NCBI GenBank assembly: GCA_015662905.1
Contig: DQTE01000130.1
Coordinates: 1 to 32,792, forward strand
Direction: 5' to 3'
DNA length: 32,792 nucleotides
Source of the DNA: Crocinitomix sp.
GTDB taxonomy: Bacteria; Bacteroidota; Bacteroidia; Flavobacteriales_D; Crocinitomicaceae
In this document: positions 20,628-29,695 of the stretch, piece by piece
Position numbering within the stretch: position 1 is the stretch's first letter
Layout: each line of letters opens with the position of its first letter
Translations under genes and position numbers: made by a program
The notes under the pieces: generated by a model
What the model was told of the DNA's origin: nothing
Databases searched by the model: none
What the model saw: only the letters and a program-made list of their open reading frames with translations

Positions 20628-21325
20628 TACTTTATTAAACCATTATCAGCAAAACTAAAATAATCATCATCAGTTACAATTAAATGGTCAAAAATTGGTA
20701 AATCTACATAGTTGCCAAATTGTTTTAAATTTTTAGTCAATTCAATGTCCGATTTAGAAGGGGTTAAATTCCCTGATGGATGATTGTGGCATAAAATAAT
20801 TGCAGAAGCAATTTGTTCAATAGCAATCTTAAAAATAAGTTTACCATCTGCAACAGTATTACTCAATCCACCTTTAGATATTAAATGATGTCCCTTAATA
20901 ACATTTGCTCTGTTTAAAATGATAATATAAAACTCTTCATGATTTAAGTCCTCAAATAAATGTTTAATGTATGTGTAAGCATCACGAGATGAGTTAATTT
21001 TTACTTTTTTGCTCACGGTATCTTTTTTTCTTCTACCTAATTCTAATGCAGCTATAATAGAAATAGCTTTTGCTTCTCCAATACCCTTGTATTTCATTAA
21101 ATCTTTAATGCTTTTTTTGGCTAAAATATTTATATCATTATCAACATCTTGCAGAATTTTTTGACACAACTGAACGGCAGATTTTTCCCTAGACCCAGAA
21201 CCAATTAAAATAGCCAAAATTTCAGCATTAGAAAGCGTTGATCTTCCGTTAAGCAATAATTTTTCTCTTGGTCTATCATCTTCCGATAAATTTTTAATTG
21301 AAATGTGATTGGTTTTCATAATCAC
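20627..21325 (-). CDS. radC: RadC/JAB domain protein
   Basis: N-terminal ERP/HhH-type region (DDRPREKLLLNGRSTLSNAEILAILIGSG), JAB/MPN motif CHNHPSGNLTPSKSDIELT. Confidence 0.95.
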   Translation of the reverse strand: MIMKTNHISIKNLSEDDRPREKLLLNGRSTLSNAEILAILIGSGSREKSAVQLCQKILQDVDNDINILAKKSIKDLMKYKGIGEAKAISIIAALELGRRKKDTVSKKVKINSSRDAYTYIKHLFEDLNHEEFYIIILNRANVIKGHHLISKGGLSNTVADGKLIFKIAIEQIASAIILCHNHPSGNLTPSKSDIELTKNLKQFGNYVDLPIFDHLIVTDDDYFSFADNGLIK

Positions 21326-21484
21326 TGCTAAATATAAACACTTTTTTAGTTTTAATGTGGTAATATTTACAACTAAAATTAAAATTTATTAAAAAAAGAC
21401 CTTAAAAAATCAATTATTTTTATAGTTTTGAATTTATATTTATTTGCGAATAAGCATTTAGATTGTTAAATAAGAATTTTAAAT

Positions 21485-22390
21485 ATGAAAAAACAATTTT
21501 TAATCATTGGTGTGTCTCTGTTACTGTTTTCTTGTGGAGATGGTAATATTGATGTAGAATCTGAAAACACAAATCCAGATGAAATTAGTGTTATTAATGA
21601 TTCTATTATTGATAATATGGATAATTATACAACCAAAATAGGAGGGAAAATGTTTAGTATTCCGTCGCCTATCCAAATGTCTTTATTATTAAAAGAAGAG
21701 GTCAGTACATTTAATGAGGAGATGATTTCTAACCCTGATAATGTATCAAATTACTCAACAACTTTTAAAAAAGCAATTAATATGGGAGTTTATGGCAGTG
21801 ATTTAGGATATGCCACTATGTATGAAAATAACACAGTAGCTTTGTCTTATCTTAATTCTATTGAAAAATTATCAGATGAATTAGGGATTGCTGATGCTTT
21901 TGATGAAGAATTAATCAACCGATTTATTGAAAACGGAAATAATCAAGATTCAATGTTGGTAATTATGTCTGATGGGTATAGAGAAGGAGATAGATTTTTA
22001 AAAGAAAATGAACAACATGATATTGCCTCTTTAATTTTAACTGGAGGTTGGATTGAATCTTTATATTTTGCTACTCAAACTTACAAATTATCAAAAAAAC
22101 AAAATATAGCCAACAGAATTGGAGAACAGAAAAGTGCACTAAATACAATTATTGAGCTTTTAGAAGATTACAATCAAGGAAACGATTATTCTCAGTTAAT
22201 CAATGATTTGAATGATTTAAAAACTGATTTTAATAATATTGATTTTAATTATCAATACGTAGAACCACAAACTAATGAAGAACAAGGGCTAACAGTTATT
22301 AAAAGTAAAACAAGTGTTAAAATAAATGAGGAAACAATGAATAACATTACCTCAAAAACAGAAAAAATTAGAAACAATTTAATTGGGTAA
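21485..22390 (+). CDS. Uncharacterised lipoprotein
   Basis: 301 aa; lipobox SLLLFSC followed by acidic residues (GDGNIDVESEN); no family recognised by eye. Confidence 0.8.
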   Translation: MKKQFLIIGVSLLLFSCGDGNIDVESENTNPDEISVINDSIIDNMDNYTTKIGGKMFSIPSPIQMSLLLKEEVSTFNEEMISNPDNVSNYSTTFKKAINMGVYGSDLGYATMYENNTVALSYLNSIEKLSDELGIADAFDEELINRFIENGNNQDSMLVIMSDGYREGDRFLKENEQHDIASLILTGGWIESLYFATQTYKLSKKQNIANRIGEQKSALNTIIELLEDYNQGNDYSQLINDLNDLKTDFNNIDFNYQYVEPQTNEEQGLTVIKSKTSVKINEETMNNITSKTEKIRNNLIG

Positions 22391-22393
22391 AAA

Positions 22394-22825
22394 ATGAAAA
22401 AAATATTATTAGGGTTAATTTTAAGCGTAGTTGCATCTTTATCTTATGCACAAGAATGTGATTCATTAGTTAATGAATGTTACAAATACTTATTAAAAGA
22501 TAAAAGAAACAATAAAGTATTTATTTCTGATGGGCAAGTTTATCAGGCTTTTGTAGATGTTGAGCAATCAGCTGAGTTTAAGGTTACACTGTATGGAGGT
22601 ACATTATATCGCATTGCAACCACAGCAGGTATAGACGATAATTATGTGATTTTTAACGTTTACGACCAAGATAGAAATTTATTATTTAGCAATGACAAAT
22701 ATAAAAATAAACCTTACTGGGATTTTAAGATAGATAACACAATGGATTGTTATATAGAGGCTTATCTTGATATAGATAAAAAAATTTCAGGATGTTTAGT
22801 GATTCTATTGGGATTCCAAAAATAA
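22394..22825 (+). CDS. Small secreted protein of unknown function
   Basis: 143 aa; signal peptide MKKILLGLILSVVASLSYAQ; 4 Cys in mature part; 3 bp after upstream gene. Confidence 0.8.
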   Translation: MKKILLGLILSVVASLSYAQECDSLVNECYKYLLKDKRNNKVFISDGQVYQAFVDVEQSAEFKVTLYGGTLYRIATTAGIDDNYVIFNVYDQDRNLLFSNDKYKNKPYWDFKIDNTMDCYIEAYLDIDKKISGCLVILLGFQK

Positions 22826-22861
22826 TACCTTACGCCTGATACTGTTTGTAATAAAAATTAA

Positions 22862-25800
22862 ATGAGCGAAAGAATTCTAAAAGCACTAATGCAGCTTTTT
22901 GCTATTATAGCAAGAGTTGATGAAGAGGTTGATATAGAAAAGCGTAATACAAGCGGAGAAGGAAGAAAGATTGTTGAGGAATTATTGAGTCAAGAACTAA
23001 AATCTTCAGACGTACAAGGTTATTTAAAGTTATTTGATGATTTTTTGGTTTCTTATCAAGGAAAGACCAAGAAAAAAGATGGAAAACGCAAACGAACATC
23101 TGTTCATTCTGTTAAAGTATTAAGAATATGTACCCAAATTAATGAGGAATTAACGCAAAAGCAAAAAATAATTGTACTCATAAGAATCCTTGAGTTTATT
23201 AACTCTAACAAAACGGTTGATCATCAAGAATTAGAGTTTGCGCAGACAGTTGCTGACACTTTTAACGTGTCAATGAAAGAGTATAACCAAATTAAAAAAT
23301 TTGTTGAAACTGATGCAAGTATTAGAAATGATGAGCCAAACCTATTATATGTAACAAACAATGAAAAAGAAAATTTAAAATCTGCCAAACACATTTATTC
23401 TCCTAATTTAGACGGTGAAATAAGAGTTATCAATATAAAAAGTGTAAACTTTTACTTTTTTAAGTATTTAGGCGGAAATACCCTAAACTTAAATGGACAA
23501 TCAATAGTGCCAGGAAGACACATTATTTTAAATAATGGGAGTTCCATACGTTCATCTAAAGTAAAACCAATCTACTATAGCGACATTGTAGGTAAGTTTT
23601 TATCTGATGAGACTAAAGCTAAAATTATATTTAAAGCTGAAAATGTACAGTACAAGTTTAAAAATGGTAAAATAGGATTACACGAATTTAATTTTTGTGA
23701 GGAATCTGGTAAACTCTTAGGAATAATGGGAGGGTCTGGGTCTGGAAAATCAACACTATTAAACGTACTTAATGGAAATTACTCTCCGTCAAAAGGAAAA
23801 ATTACCATCAATGGTATTGACATTCAAGAAGACAAAGAAAAAATTGAAGGGGTAATAGGATATGTTTCTCAAGATGATTTATTAATAGAAGAATTAACAG
23901 TATTTGAAAACTTATTTTATAATGCTAAGCTATGTTTTGGTAATCTGTCAAACAAGCAAATAGCCAAGCGTGTTTTATCAATGTTAATGTCTTTAGGCCT
24001 TTACGAAACAAAAGATTTAAAAGTAGGTAGTCCTCTTGAAAAAACAATTTCTGGAGGACAAAGAAAAAGATTAAACATTGCCCTTGAATTAATTAGAGAG
24101 CCATCTGTTTTGTTTGTTGATGAACCAACGTCTGGTTTATCTTCTAGAGATTCAGAAAATATAATGGATTTACTAAAAGAGTTGGCCCTTAAAGGAAAGT
24201 TAATTTTTGTAGTTATCCATCAGCCTTCATCAGACATTTTTAAAATGTTTGACAAGTTGTTGATTCTTGATCAAGGAGGATATTCTATTTACAATGGTAA
24301 CCCTGTTGATGCTGTAATTTATTTTAAAACACTTATAAATCACGTTAATTGTAACGAGAGTGAATGTCCCGAATGTGGTAACGTAAATCCAGAACAAATC
24401 TTTAATATAATTGAAAGTAAAGTCGTTGATGAATATGGTACATTGACAAATAACAGAAAAGTATCACCTGAAGAGTGGAATGTACATTACAAAAATATTT
24501 TAGAACCAGAGATTGAATTTGTTGATGATGAGGACAAATTACCTGAAAGCATTTTTAAAATTCCTAAGCGAATTAAACAAACTAAAATTTATTTTTTCAG
24601 AGATATACTTTCTAAATACACTAACAAACAGTATGTATTAATTAACTTTTTAGAAGCGCCTTTACTTGCTGCAATATTAGCTTTTTTCTTAAAGTTTTTT
24701 AATCCAGAAAATGATGAAGGATATGTGTTTAGGTTAAACGAAAACATTCCCTCTTACTTATTTATTTCAGTTATTGTTGCTTTATTTATTGGGTTAACGG
24801 TTGCCGCGGAAGAAATTGTTAAAGATAGAAAAATACTCAAGCGAGAATCGTTTTTAAATTTAAGTAAAAGTTCCTATTTATATTCTAAAATAACAGTAAT
24901 GTTTATCATTTCGGCCATACAAACATTAACTTATGTATTGGTGGGTAATTCTATTTTAGGCATAAATGGCATGTGGTTTGAATATTGGACTATCCTTTTC
25001 TCTCTCTTTTGTTTTGCCAACCTGTTAGGGTTAAATATCTCAGCTACTTTTAACTCTGTAAAAGTTATTTATATTTTAATTCCCATACTGATTATACCTC
25101 AACTACTTTTTAGTGGTGTGATAGTTAAGTTTGATAAACTTAACCCCGCATTTAGTAAAGAAGATTCAGTGCCGTGGATTGGTAATGTAATGGCGTCTCG
25201 TTGGGCCTATGAGGCGTTAGCTGTAACTCAATTTAAAGATAACAGCTACACAAAAATGTTTTATGATGCAGAAAAGAATAAGAGTTTTGCCACTTGGAAA
25301 AAAGATTATTGGTTAAAAGAATTAACAAGTAAGTTAGATTATGTTAAAATTAACATTAATAACCCAGACTTAAAAAAACAAGTTAAGAATGCCTTAGCGT
25401 TGTTAAGGAATGAAATTGCCCAAGAACAAAAGTTTTTAACCTCAAAAAGTGCAGTAAAAGTTTGTGAAAACTGTGTTGATAACTTAACCTTTGATAAGTT
25501 TGACGAGAATGTTTATGCTGAAGTAAGTAAATACTTTATTGGTGTATTAAAACCTCATTATAAAAGTATAGCCGACAAAAACAGAAAATTAATTGACCAA
25601 AAGAAAACTAAAATTATAGAGAAACACGGAAAAGAAAAGTTTTTAGCTGTAATGAATAACAATGCTAATGATAGATTGGAACAGTTTGTAACTAATAAGA
25701 TGGACTTGGATAAACTTTTAGTGAAAGACAATAAAATTATTCAAAAATCTGACCCAATTTATCTTGACCCTTATTCTAAGACATTCTTAAACTCACATTT

Positions 25801-25972
25801 TTATGCACCACGTAAAAAATTATTTGGAACTTATATTGATACATTTTGGGCTAACATTATTGTGATTTGGATAATGGTATTGATTTTAATCCTAACACTT
25901 TATTTTGATGTGTTTAAAAAAATGATAGAATTTACTGAAAATTTGTTTTCAAAATTAAAAATTAGTAAATAA
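22862..25972 (+). CDS. TerB-like N-terminal region fused to an ABCG-type ABC transporter (NBD-TMD half-transporter)
   Basis: 1036 aa; Walker A GGSGSGKST, signature ISGGQRKRL, Walker B VLFVDEPTSGLSS, H-loop VIHQPSSD; about 6 TM segments; N-terminal ~150 aa alpha-helical, TerB-like. Confidence 0.9.
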   Translation: MSERILKALMQLFAIIARVDEEVDIEKRNTSGEGRKIVEELLSQELKSSDVQGYLKLFDDFLVSYQGKTKKKDGKRKRTSVHSVKVLRICTQINEELTQKQKIIVLIRILEFINSNKTVDHQELEFAQTVADTFNVSMKEYNQIKKFVETDASIRNDEPNLLYVTNNEKENLKSAKHIYSPNLDGEIRVINIKSVNFYFFKYLGGNTLNLNGQSIVPGRHIILNNGSSIRSSKVKPIYYSDIVGKFLSDETKAKIIFKAENVQYKFKNGKIGLHEFNFCEESGKLLGIMGGSGSGKSTLLNVLNGNYSPSKGKITINGIDIQEDKEKIEGVIGYVSQDDLLIEELTVFENLFYNAKLCFGNLSNKQIAKRVLSMLMSLGLYETKDLKVGSPLEKTISGGQRKRLNIALELIREPSVLFVDEPTSGLSSRDSENIMDLLKELALKGKLIFVVIHQPSSDIFKMFDKLLILDQGGYSIYNGNPVDAVIYFKTLINHVNCNESECPECGNVNPEQIFNIIESKVVDEYGTLTNNRKVSPEEWNVHYKNILEPEIEFVDDEDKLPESIFKIPKRIKQTKIYFFRDILSKYTNKQYVLINFLEAPLLAAILAFFLKFFNPENDEGYVFRLNENIPSYLFISVIVALFIGLTVAAEEIVKDRKILKRESFLNLSKSSYLYSKITVMFIISAIQTLTYVLVGNSILGINGMWFEYWTILFSLFCFANLLGLNISATFNSVKVIYILIPILIIPQLLFSGVIVKFDKLNPAFSKEDSVPWIGNVMASRWAYEALAVTQFKDNSYTKMFYDAEKNKSFATWKKDYWLKELTSKLDYVKININNPDLKKQVKNALALLRNEIAQEQKFLTSKSAVKVCENCVDNLTFDKFDENVYAEVSKYFIGVLKPHYKSIADKNRKLIDQKKTKIIEKHGKEKFLAVMNNNANDRLEQFVTNKMDLDKLLVKDNKIIQKSDPIYLDPYSKTFLNSHFYAPRKKLFGTYIDTFWANIIVIWIMVLILILTLYFDVFKKMIEFTENLFSKLKISK

Positions 25973-25977
25973 ATTAT

Positions 25978-25985
25978 TATATTTG
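25978..25985 (+). promoter_or_regulatory. Putative -7 box TATATTTG upstream of tRNA-His
   Basis: Exact match to TAnnTTTG, 28 bp upstream of the tRNA 5' end; no -33 TTG at usual spacing. Confidence 0.4.
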
Positions 25986-26013
25986 CACCCGCAAAAGAAA
26001 TTGTTCTTTAAAT

Positions 26014-26088
26014 GGTGGTTGTAGTTCAGTTGGTTAGAACGCCTGATTGTGGTTCAGGAGGTCGTGGGTTCGAGTCCCATCTTCCACC
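26014..26088 (+). tRNA. tRNA-His (anticodon GTG), CCA not encoded
   Basis: Cloverleaf traced by hand: D-stem GTTC/GAAC, anticodon stem CCTGA/TCAGG with loop TTGTGGT, T-arm GTGGG TTCGAGT CCCAT, G-1:C73 pair. Confidence 0.95.
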
Positions 26089-26098
26089 CTTAATATTT

Positions 26099-26132
26099 AA
26101 GCCTTGAAGTCATTAGATTTCAAGGCTTTTTT
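26099..26132 (+). terminator. Intrinsic terminator after tRNA-His
   Basis: GCCTTGAA-N-TTCAAGGC followed by TTTTTT. Confidence 0.85.
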
Positions 26133-26154
26133 GTGATTCAAGATAAATAATCCT

Positions 26155-27429
26155 TTAAATATACTTATCTTTCCATAAATTTTTGATTGTTTTTTCTATG
26201 TCTTTTTCTCTGTTTGAGCTACCCGAAAAATAAAAATTTGTTCCACTAAGTTCTTTAGGCAAAAATTCTTGAGTCTCAAAGTTGTTAACCCCATTATGAG
26301 AGTATTTGTATCCTTTACCATATCCCATGTCTTTCATCAATTTTGTAGGTGCATTTCTAAGGGAGATTGGAACAGCTAAGCTCCCCGTTTCTTTAACTTT
26401 TTCTTGTGCCAAGTTTATAGCCATATAAGCAGCATTACCTTTAGGTGATGTAGCTAAATAAATGACACATTGTGATAAAATAATCCTACTTTCAGGAAAT
26501 CCAATAATAGATACAGCATCAAAACAAGTTTTAGCCATTATCAATGCGTTAGGATTGGCAAGTCCAATGTCTTCAGCGGCTAAAATAAGTAAACGTCTGG
26601 CTATAAATTTAGGGTCTTCACCTCCTTCAATCATTCTTGCAAGCCAGTAAACTCCTGCGTTAGGGTCGCTCCCTCTAATAGACTTTATAAAAGCTGATAT
26701 AATATCATAATGCTGTTCTCCATTTTTATCATAAACAGGTAAATTTTCTTGTATAATTTCTAAAACTACATCATTGGTAATTTTAATAATTGTATCATCA
26801 ATCTGTTCAATAACAAGTTCAAGAGCATTTAATAATTTTCTTGCGTCACCACCAGATATTTTAAAAAGTGCTTCAGTATCAATTAACTCAATTTGTTTTT
26901 TCTTTAATTCTATATCATTTTCAATGGCACGTTGTAATAGTTGAGTAAGCTCATCTTTGGTGTGGTGTTTTAAAGTGTATACCTGGCATCTTGACAATAA
27001 AGCGGATATGACCTCAAATGAAGGATTTTCGGTTGTGGCTCCTATTAACGTCAGCACACCTTGTTCAACAGCGCCAAGTAATGAATCTTGTTGAGACTTT
27101 GAAAAGCGGTGAATCTCATCAATAAATAATATAGCATTTTGACTACCAAATAACCCCTGACTTTTAACTTTTTGAATAATTTCTCTAATATCTTTTACGC
27201 CAGAATTTATAGCACTTAAAACATAGAAAGGTCTGCTGACTGAATTGGCGATAATTTGTGCTAAGGTTGTTTTACCTATACCTGGTGGTCCCCAAAGAAT
27301 CATTGAAGGTATGTGACCAGATTCTATGGCTTTTCGCAATCCACATTTTTTACATAAAATGTGTTGTTGACCTATATATTCGTTTAAGGTCTTAGGTCGC
27401 ATTCTTTCAGCTAAAGGAGTAAAATTCAT
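26155..27429 (-). CDS. rarA: Replication-associated recombination protein A (MgsA/RarA AAA ATPase)
   Basis: PLAERMRPKTLNEYIGQQHIL, WGPPGIGKTTLAQIIA, FIDEIHRFSKSQQDSLLGAVEQG, IRGSDPNAGVYWLARMIEGGEDP. Confidence 0.96.
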   Translation of the reverse strand: MNFTPLAERMRPKTLNEYIGQQHILCKKCGLRKAIESGHIPSMILWGPPGIGKTTLAQIIANSVSRPFYVLSAINSGVKDIREIIQKVKSQGLFGSQNAILFIDEIHRFSKSQQDSLLGAVEQGVLTLIGATTENPSFEVISALLSRCQVYTLKHHTKDELTQLLQRAIENDIELKKKQIELIDTEALFKISGGDARKLLNALELVIEQIDDTIIKITNDVVLEIIQENLPVYDKNGEQHYDIISAFIKSIRGSDPNAGVYWLARMIEGGEDPKFIARRLLILAAEDIGLANPNALIMAKTCFDAVSIIGFPESRIILSQCVIYLATSPKGNAAYMAINLAQEKVKETGSLAVPISLRNAPTKLMKDMGYGKGYKYSHNGVNNFETQEFLPKELSGTNFYFSGSSNREKDIEKTIKNLWKDKYI

Positions 27430-27448
27430 AAAAAAGTATTATACCTTA

Positions 27449-28435
27449 TTAAATGTGTAATTTTTTCCAAATTAAATCTTTTAACTCTGTTAAACCTTTT
27501 TGAGCGACAGAAGAGATAAAAATGGTATCTACTTCTTTAGGCAGATTTTCCGATAAAAGAGACTTTAGTTCATCATCAAGCATATCGGATTTTGATACAG
27601 CTAAAATTCTATCTTTATCCAATAAGTCGGGGTTATACTTGACCAACTCATTTACCAATATATTATATTCTTTTTTTATGTCGTCAGCATCAGCAGGAAT
27701 CATAAAAAGCAGTAATGAATTTCGTTCTATATGTCTTAAAAATCGTAACCCTAACCCTTTACCCTCAGATGCGCCTTCAATAATTCCTGGTATATCAGCC
27801 ATAACAAAAGATTTATAATCTCTATAAGCAACAATACCCAAATTAGGTTTTAGAGTCGTAAAAGGATAGTCGGCAATTTCGGGTTTAGCAGCAGATAAAA
27901 CAGAAAGCAAAGTAGATTTACCAGCATTTGGAAAACCAACCAAACCAACATCTGCTAAAATTTTTAATTCTAAAATAACCCATCCTTCTTCCTCTGGAAT
28001 ACCAGGTTGAGCGTATCTTGGAGTTTGATTAACAGAGTTTTTGAAATGAACATTTCCTTTTCCTCCTTTTCCACCTCTCATTAAAATTTGTTCTTCTCCG
28101 TCTTCGGTAATTTCAAATAGTACTTCTCCAGTTTCAGCATCTTTAGCTATTGTACCTAATGGCACTTCAATATATACATCCTTTCCGTCTGCCCCATGAC
28201 ATAACATTTTACCACCGTGCTCACCGTGTTCGGCTTTAATGTGCTTTTTATACTTTAACGGAAGCAATGTCCACATTTGTGCGTTACCTTTTACAATAAT
28301 ATGCCCACCTCTTCCACCATCTCCACCGGCAGGACCACCAAAAGCAACATACTTTTCTCTACGCATATATCTAGAGCCCGCTCCGCCTTTGCCAGAACGA
28401 CAATGAATTTTTACGTAATCTATAAAGTTGCTCAT
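27449..28435 (-). CDS. obgE: GTPase Obg
   Basis: [70 protein letters not shown]. Confidence 0.97.
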   Translation of the reverse strand: MSNFIDYVKIHCRSGKGGAGSRYMRREKYVAFGGPAGGDGGRGGHIIVKGNAQMWTLLPLKYKKHIKAEHGEHGGKMLCHGADGKDVYIEVPLGTIAKDAETGEVLFEITEDGEEQILMRGGKGGKGNVHFKNSVNQTPRYAQPGIPEEEGWVILELKILADVGLVGFPNAGKSTLLSVLSAAKPEIADYPFTTLKPNLGIVAYRDYKSFVMADIPGIIEGASEGKGLGLRFLRHIERNSLLLFMIPADADDIKKEYNILVNELVKYNPDLLDKDRILAVSKSDMLDDELKSLLSENLPKEVDTIFISSVAQKGLTELKDLIWKKLHI

Positions 28436-28437
28436 TT

Positions 28438-28471
28438 TTGGTGTTGTTTTATGGGTGCTTTATAACACCAA
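28438..28471 (-). promoter_or_regulatory. Putative hairpin abutting the obgE start codon
   Basis: Minus strand TTGGTGTT-(18 nt)-AACACCAA, then AA, then ATG. Confidence 0.45.
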
Positions 28472-28481
28472 TTTATAAAAA

Positions 28482-29606
28482 TTATGATTTAAAAGTGTCT
28501 ATTGCATCAAATAATCGTTGGGTAATGTCGTCAATAGAACCAACGCCATCTATTTTAATAAATTTATTCTGTTTATTATAATAATCTGCTACTACTGCAG
28601 TTTGGTCATTATAAACTTTAATTCTATTTCTGATTACCTCTTCGTTAGCATCATCTGCTCTACCAGAATCTTTACCTCTTAACAATAGTCTATTTACTAA
28701 TTCATCTTCATTAACGTCTAAAGCTAACATTAGTTTTACACTAGTGTTTCTTTTAGATAAAAAAGATTCTAAAGCATCTGCTTGTACTTCTGTTCTTGGA
28801 AATCCATCAAAAATAAATCCTTCAGCTTCAGGATGTTTTTCTACTTCACTTTCAAGCATTTTAATTGTAACTTCATCAGGAACTAATTGACCGTTATCTA
28901 TATAGCCTTTAGCTAATTTGCCTAATTCCGTTTCATTTTTTATGTTATATCTAAACACATCACCAGTTGAAAGATGGTATAAATTATATCTATCTACAAG
29001 TCTTGCCGCCTGTGTTCCTTTTCCTGCGCCCGGAGGACCAAATAAAACAATGTTTAACATTACTGTATCTTTTAGTTTATATATTTCTTTTAAGTTACGA
29101 CCTAGTTCATCATAGTCAAGCCCGTACCCAACAACAAAAGTATTGGGAATTTCTAAACCTACATAATTAATAGAGTATTTTTTATTAAAAACGGTAGGTT
29201 TTAGTAGCAAAGTAGCTATTTTAATTGATTTTACATTCAAATCGTTCAATATTGGTAATACTTTTTCTAATGTATTGCCAGTATCAATAATGTCTTCAAC
29301 AATAACAATGTCTCTGTTCTTAATATCGTGATTAAAACCTATCAATTGATTGATGTTACCTGTTGAGCTCGTTCCTTCGTAAGATGAGAATTTGACAAAA
29401 CTTATTTCTAAATTAAAAGATAGCTCTTTCATTAAATCAGAGGTGAACATAAAAGAACCGTTTAGAATGGCAATGAACAAAGGCGGTTGCTTATCGGTTC
29501 GATTTTGAAAATCAGTTGAAATTTCTTGCGCTACTTTTTTAACAGCCTTTTTAATTTCTAGTGAGTTAATATAAGGAACAAAAGTTTTGTTGTGTAATTT
29601 AATCAT
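28482..29606 (-). CDS. Fused hypoxanthine phosphoribosyltransferase (N) / adenylate kinase (C)
   Basis: Hpt half: VIVEDIIDTGNTLEK; Adk half: MLNIVLFGPPGAGKGTQAARL, FIFDGFPRTEVQADAL; one uninterrupted 374-aa ORF with junction KLKDTV|MLNIV (internal Met codon starts at 29060). Confidence 0.95.
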   Translation of the reverse strand: MIKLHNKTFVPYINSLEIKKAVKKVAQEISTDFQNRTDKQPPLFIAILNGSFMFTSDLMKELSFNLEISFVKFSSYEGTSSTGNINQLIGFNHDIKNRDIVIVEDIIDTGNTLEKVLPILNDLNVKSIKIATLLLKPTVFNKKYSINYVGLEIPNTFVVGYGLDYDELGRNLKEIYKLKDTVMLNIVLFGPPGAGKGTQAARLVDRYNLYHLSTGDVFRYNIKNETELGKLAKGYIDNGQLVPDEVTIKMLESEVEKHPEAEGFIFDGFPRTEVQADALESFLSKRNTSVKLMLALDVNEDELVNRLLLRGKDSGRADDANEEVIRNRIKVYNDQTAVVADYYNKQNKFIKIDGVGSIDDITQRLFDAIDTFKS

Positions 29607-29695
29607 TTTGGCAAAAATACAGCATTTACTTGGTAATGTAGTGAGTTTTATTATAGAGTAATAAACATTTTAGTTAAGTTGTTGACATAAAATGG

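Noticed and set aside
20627-21325. radC considered as a mobile-element marker
   Set aside because: No integrase, transposase or plasmid genes nearby; surroundings are ordinary chromosomal genes
27522-29170. Plus-strand ORFs 27522..27818, 28277..28465, 28918..29115 and 28967..29170
   Set aside because: Antisense shadows of obgE and hpt-adk
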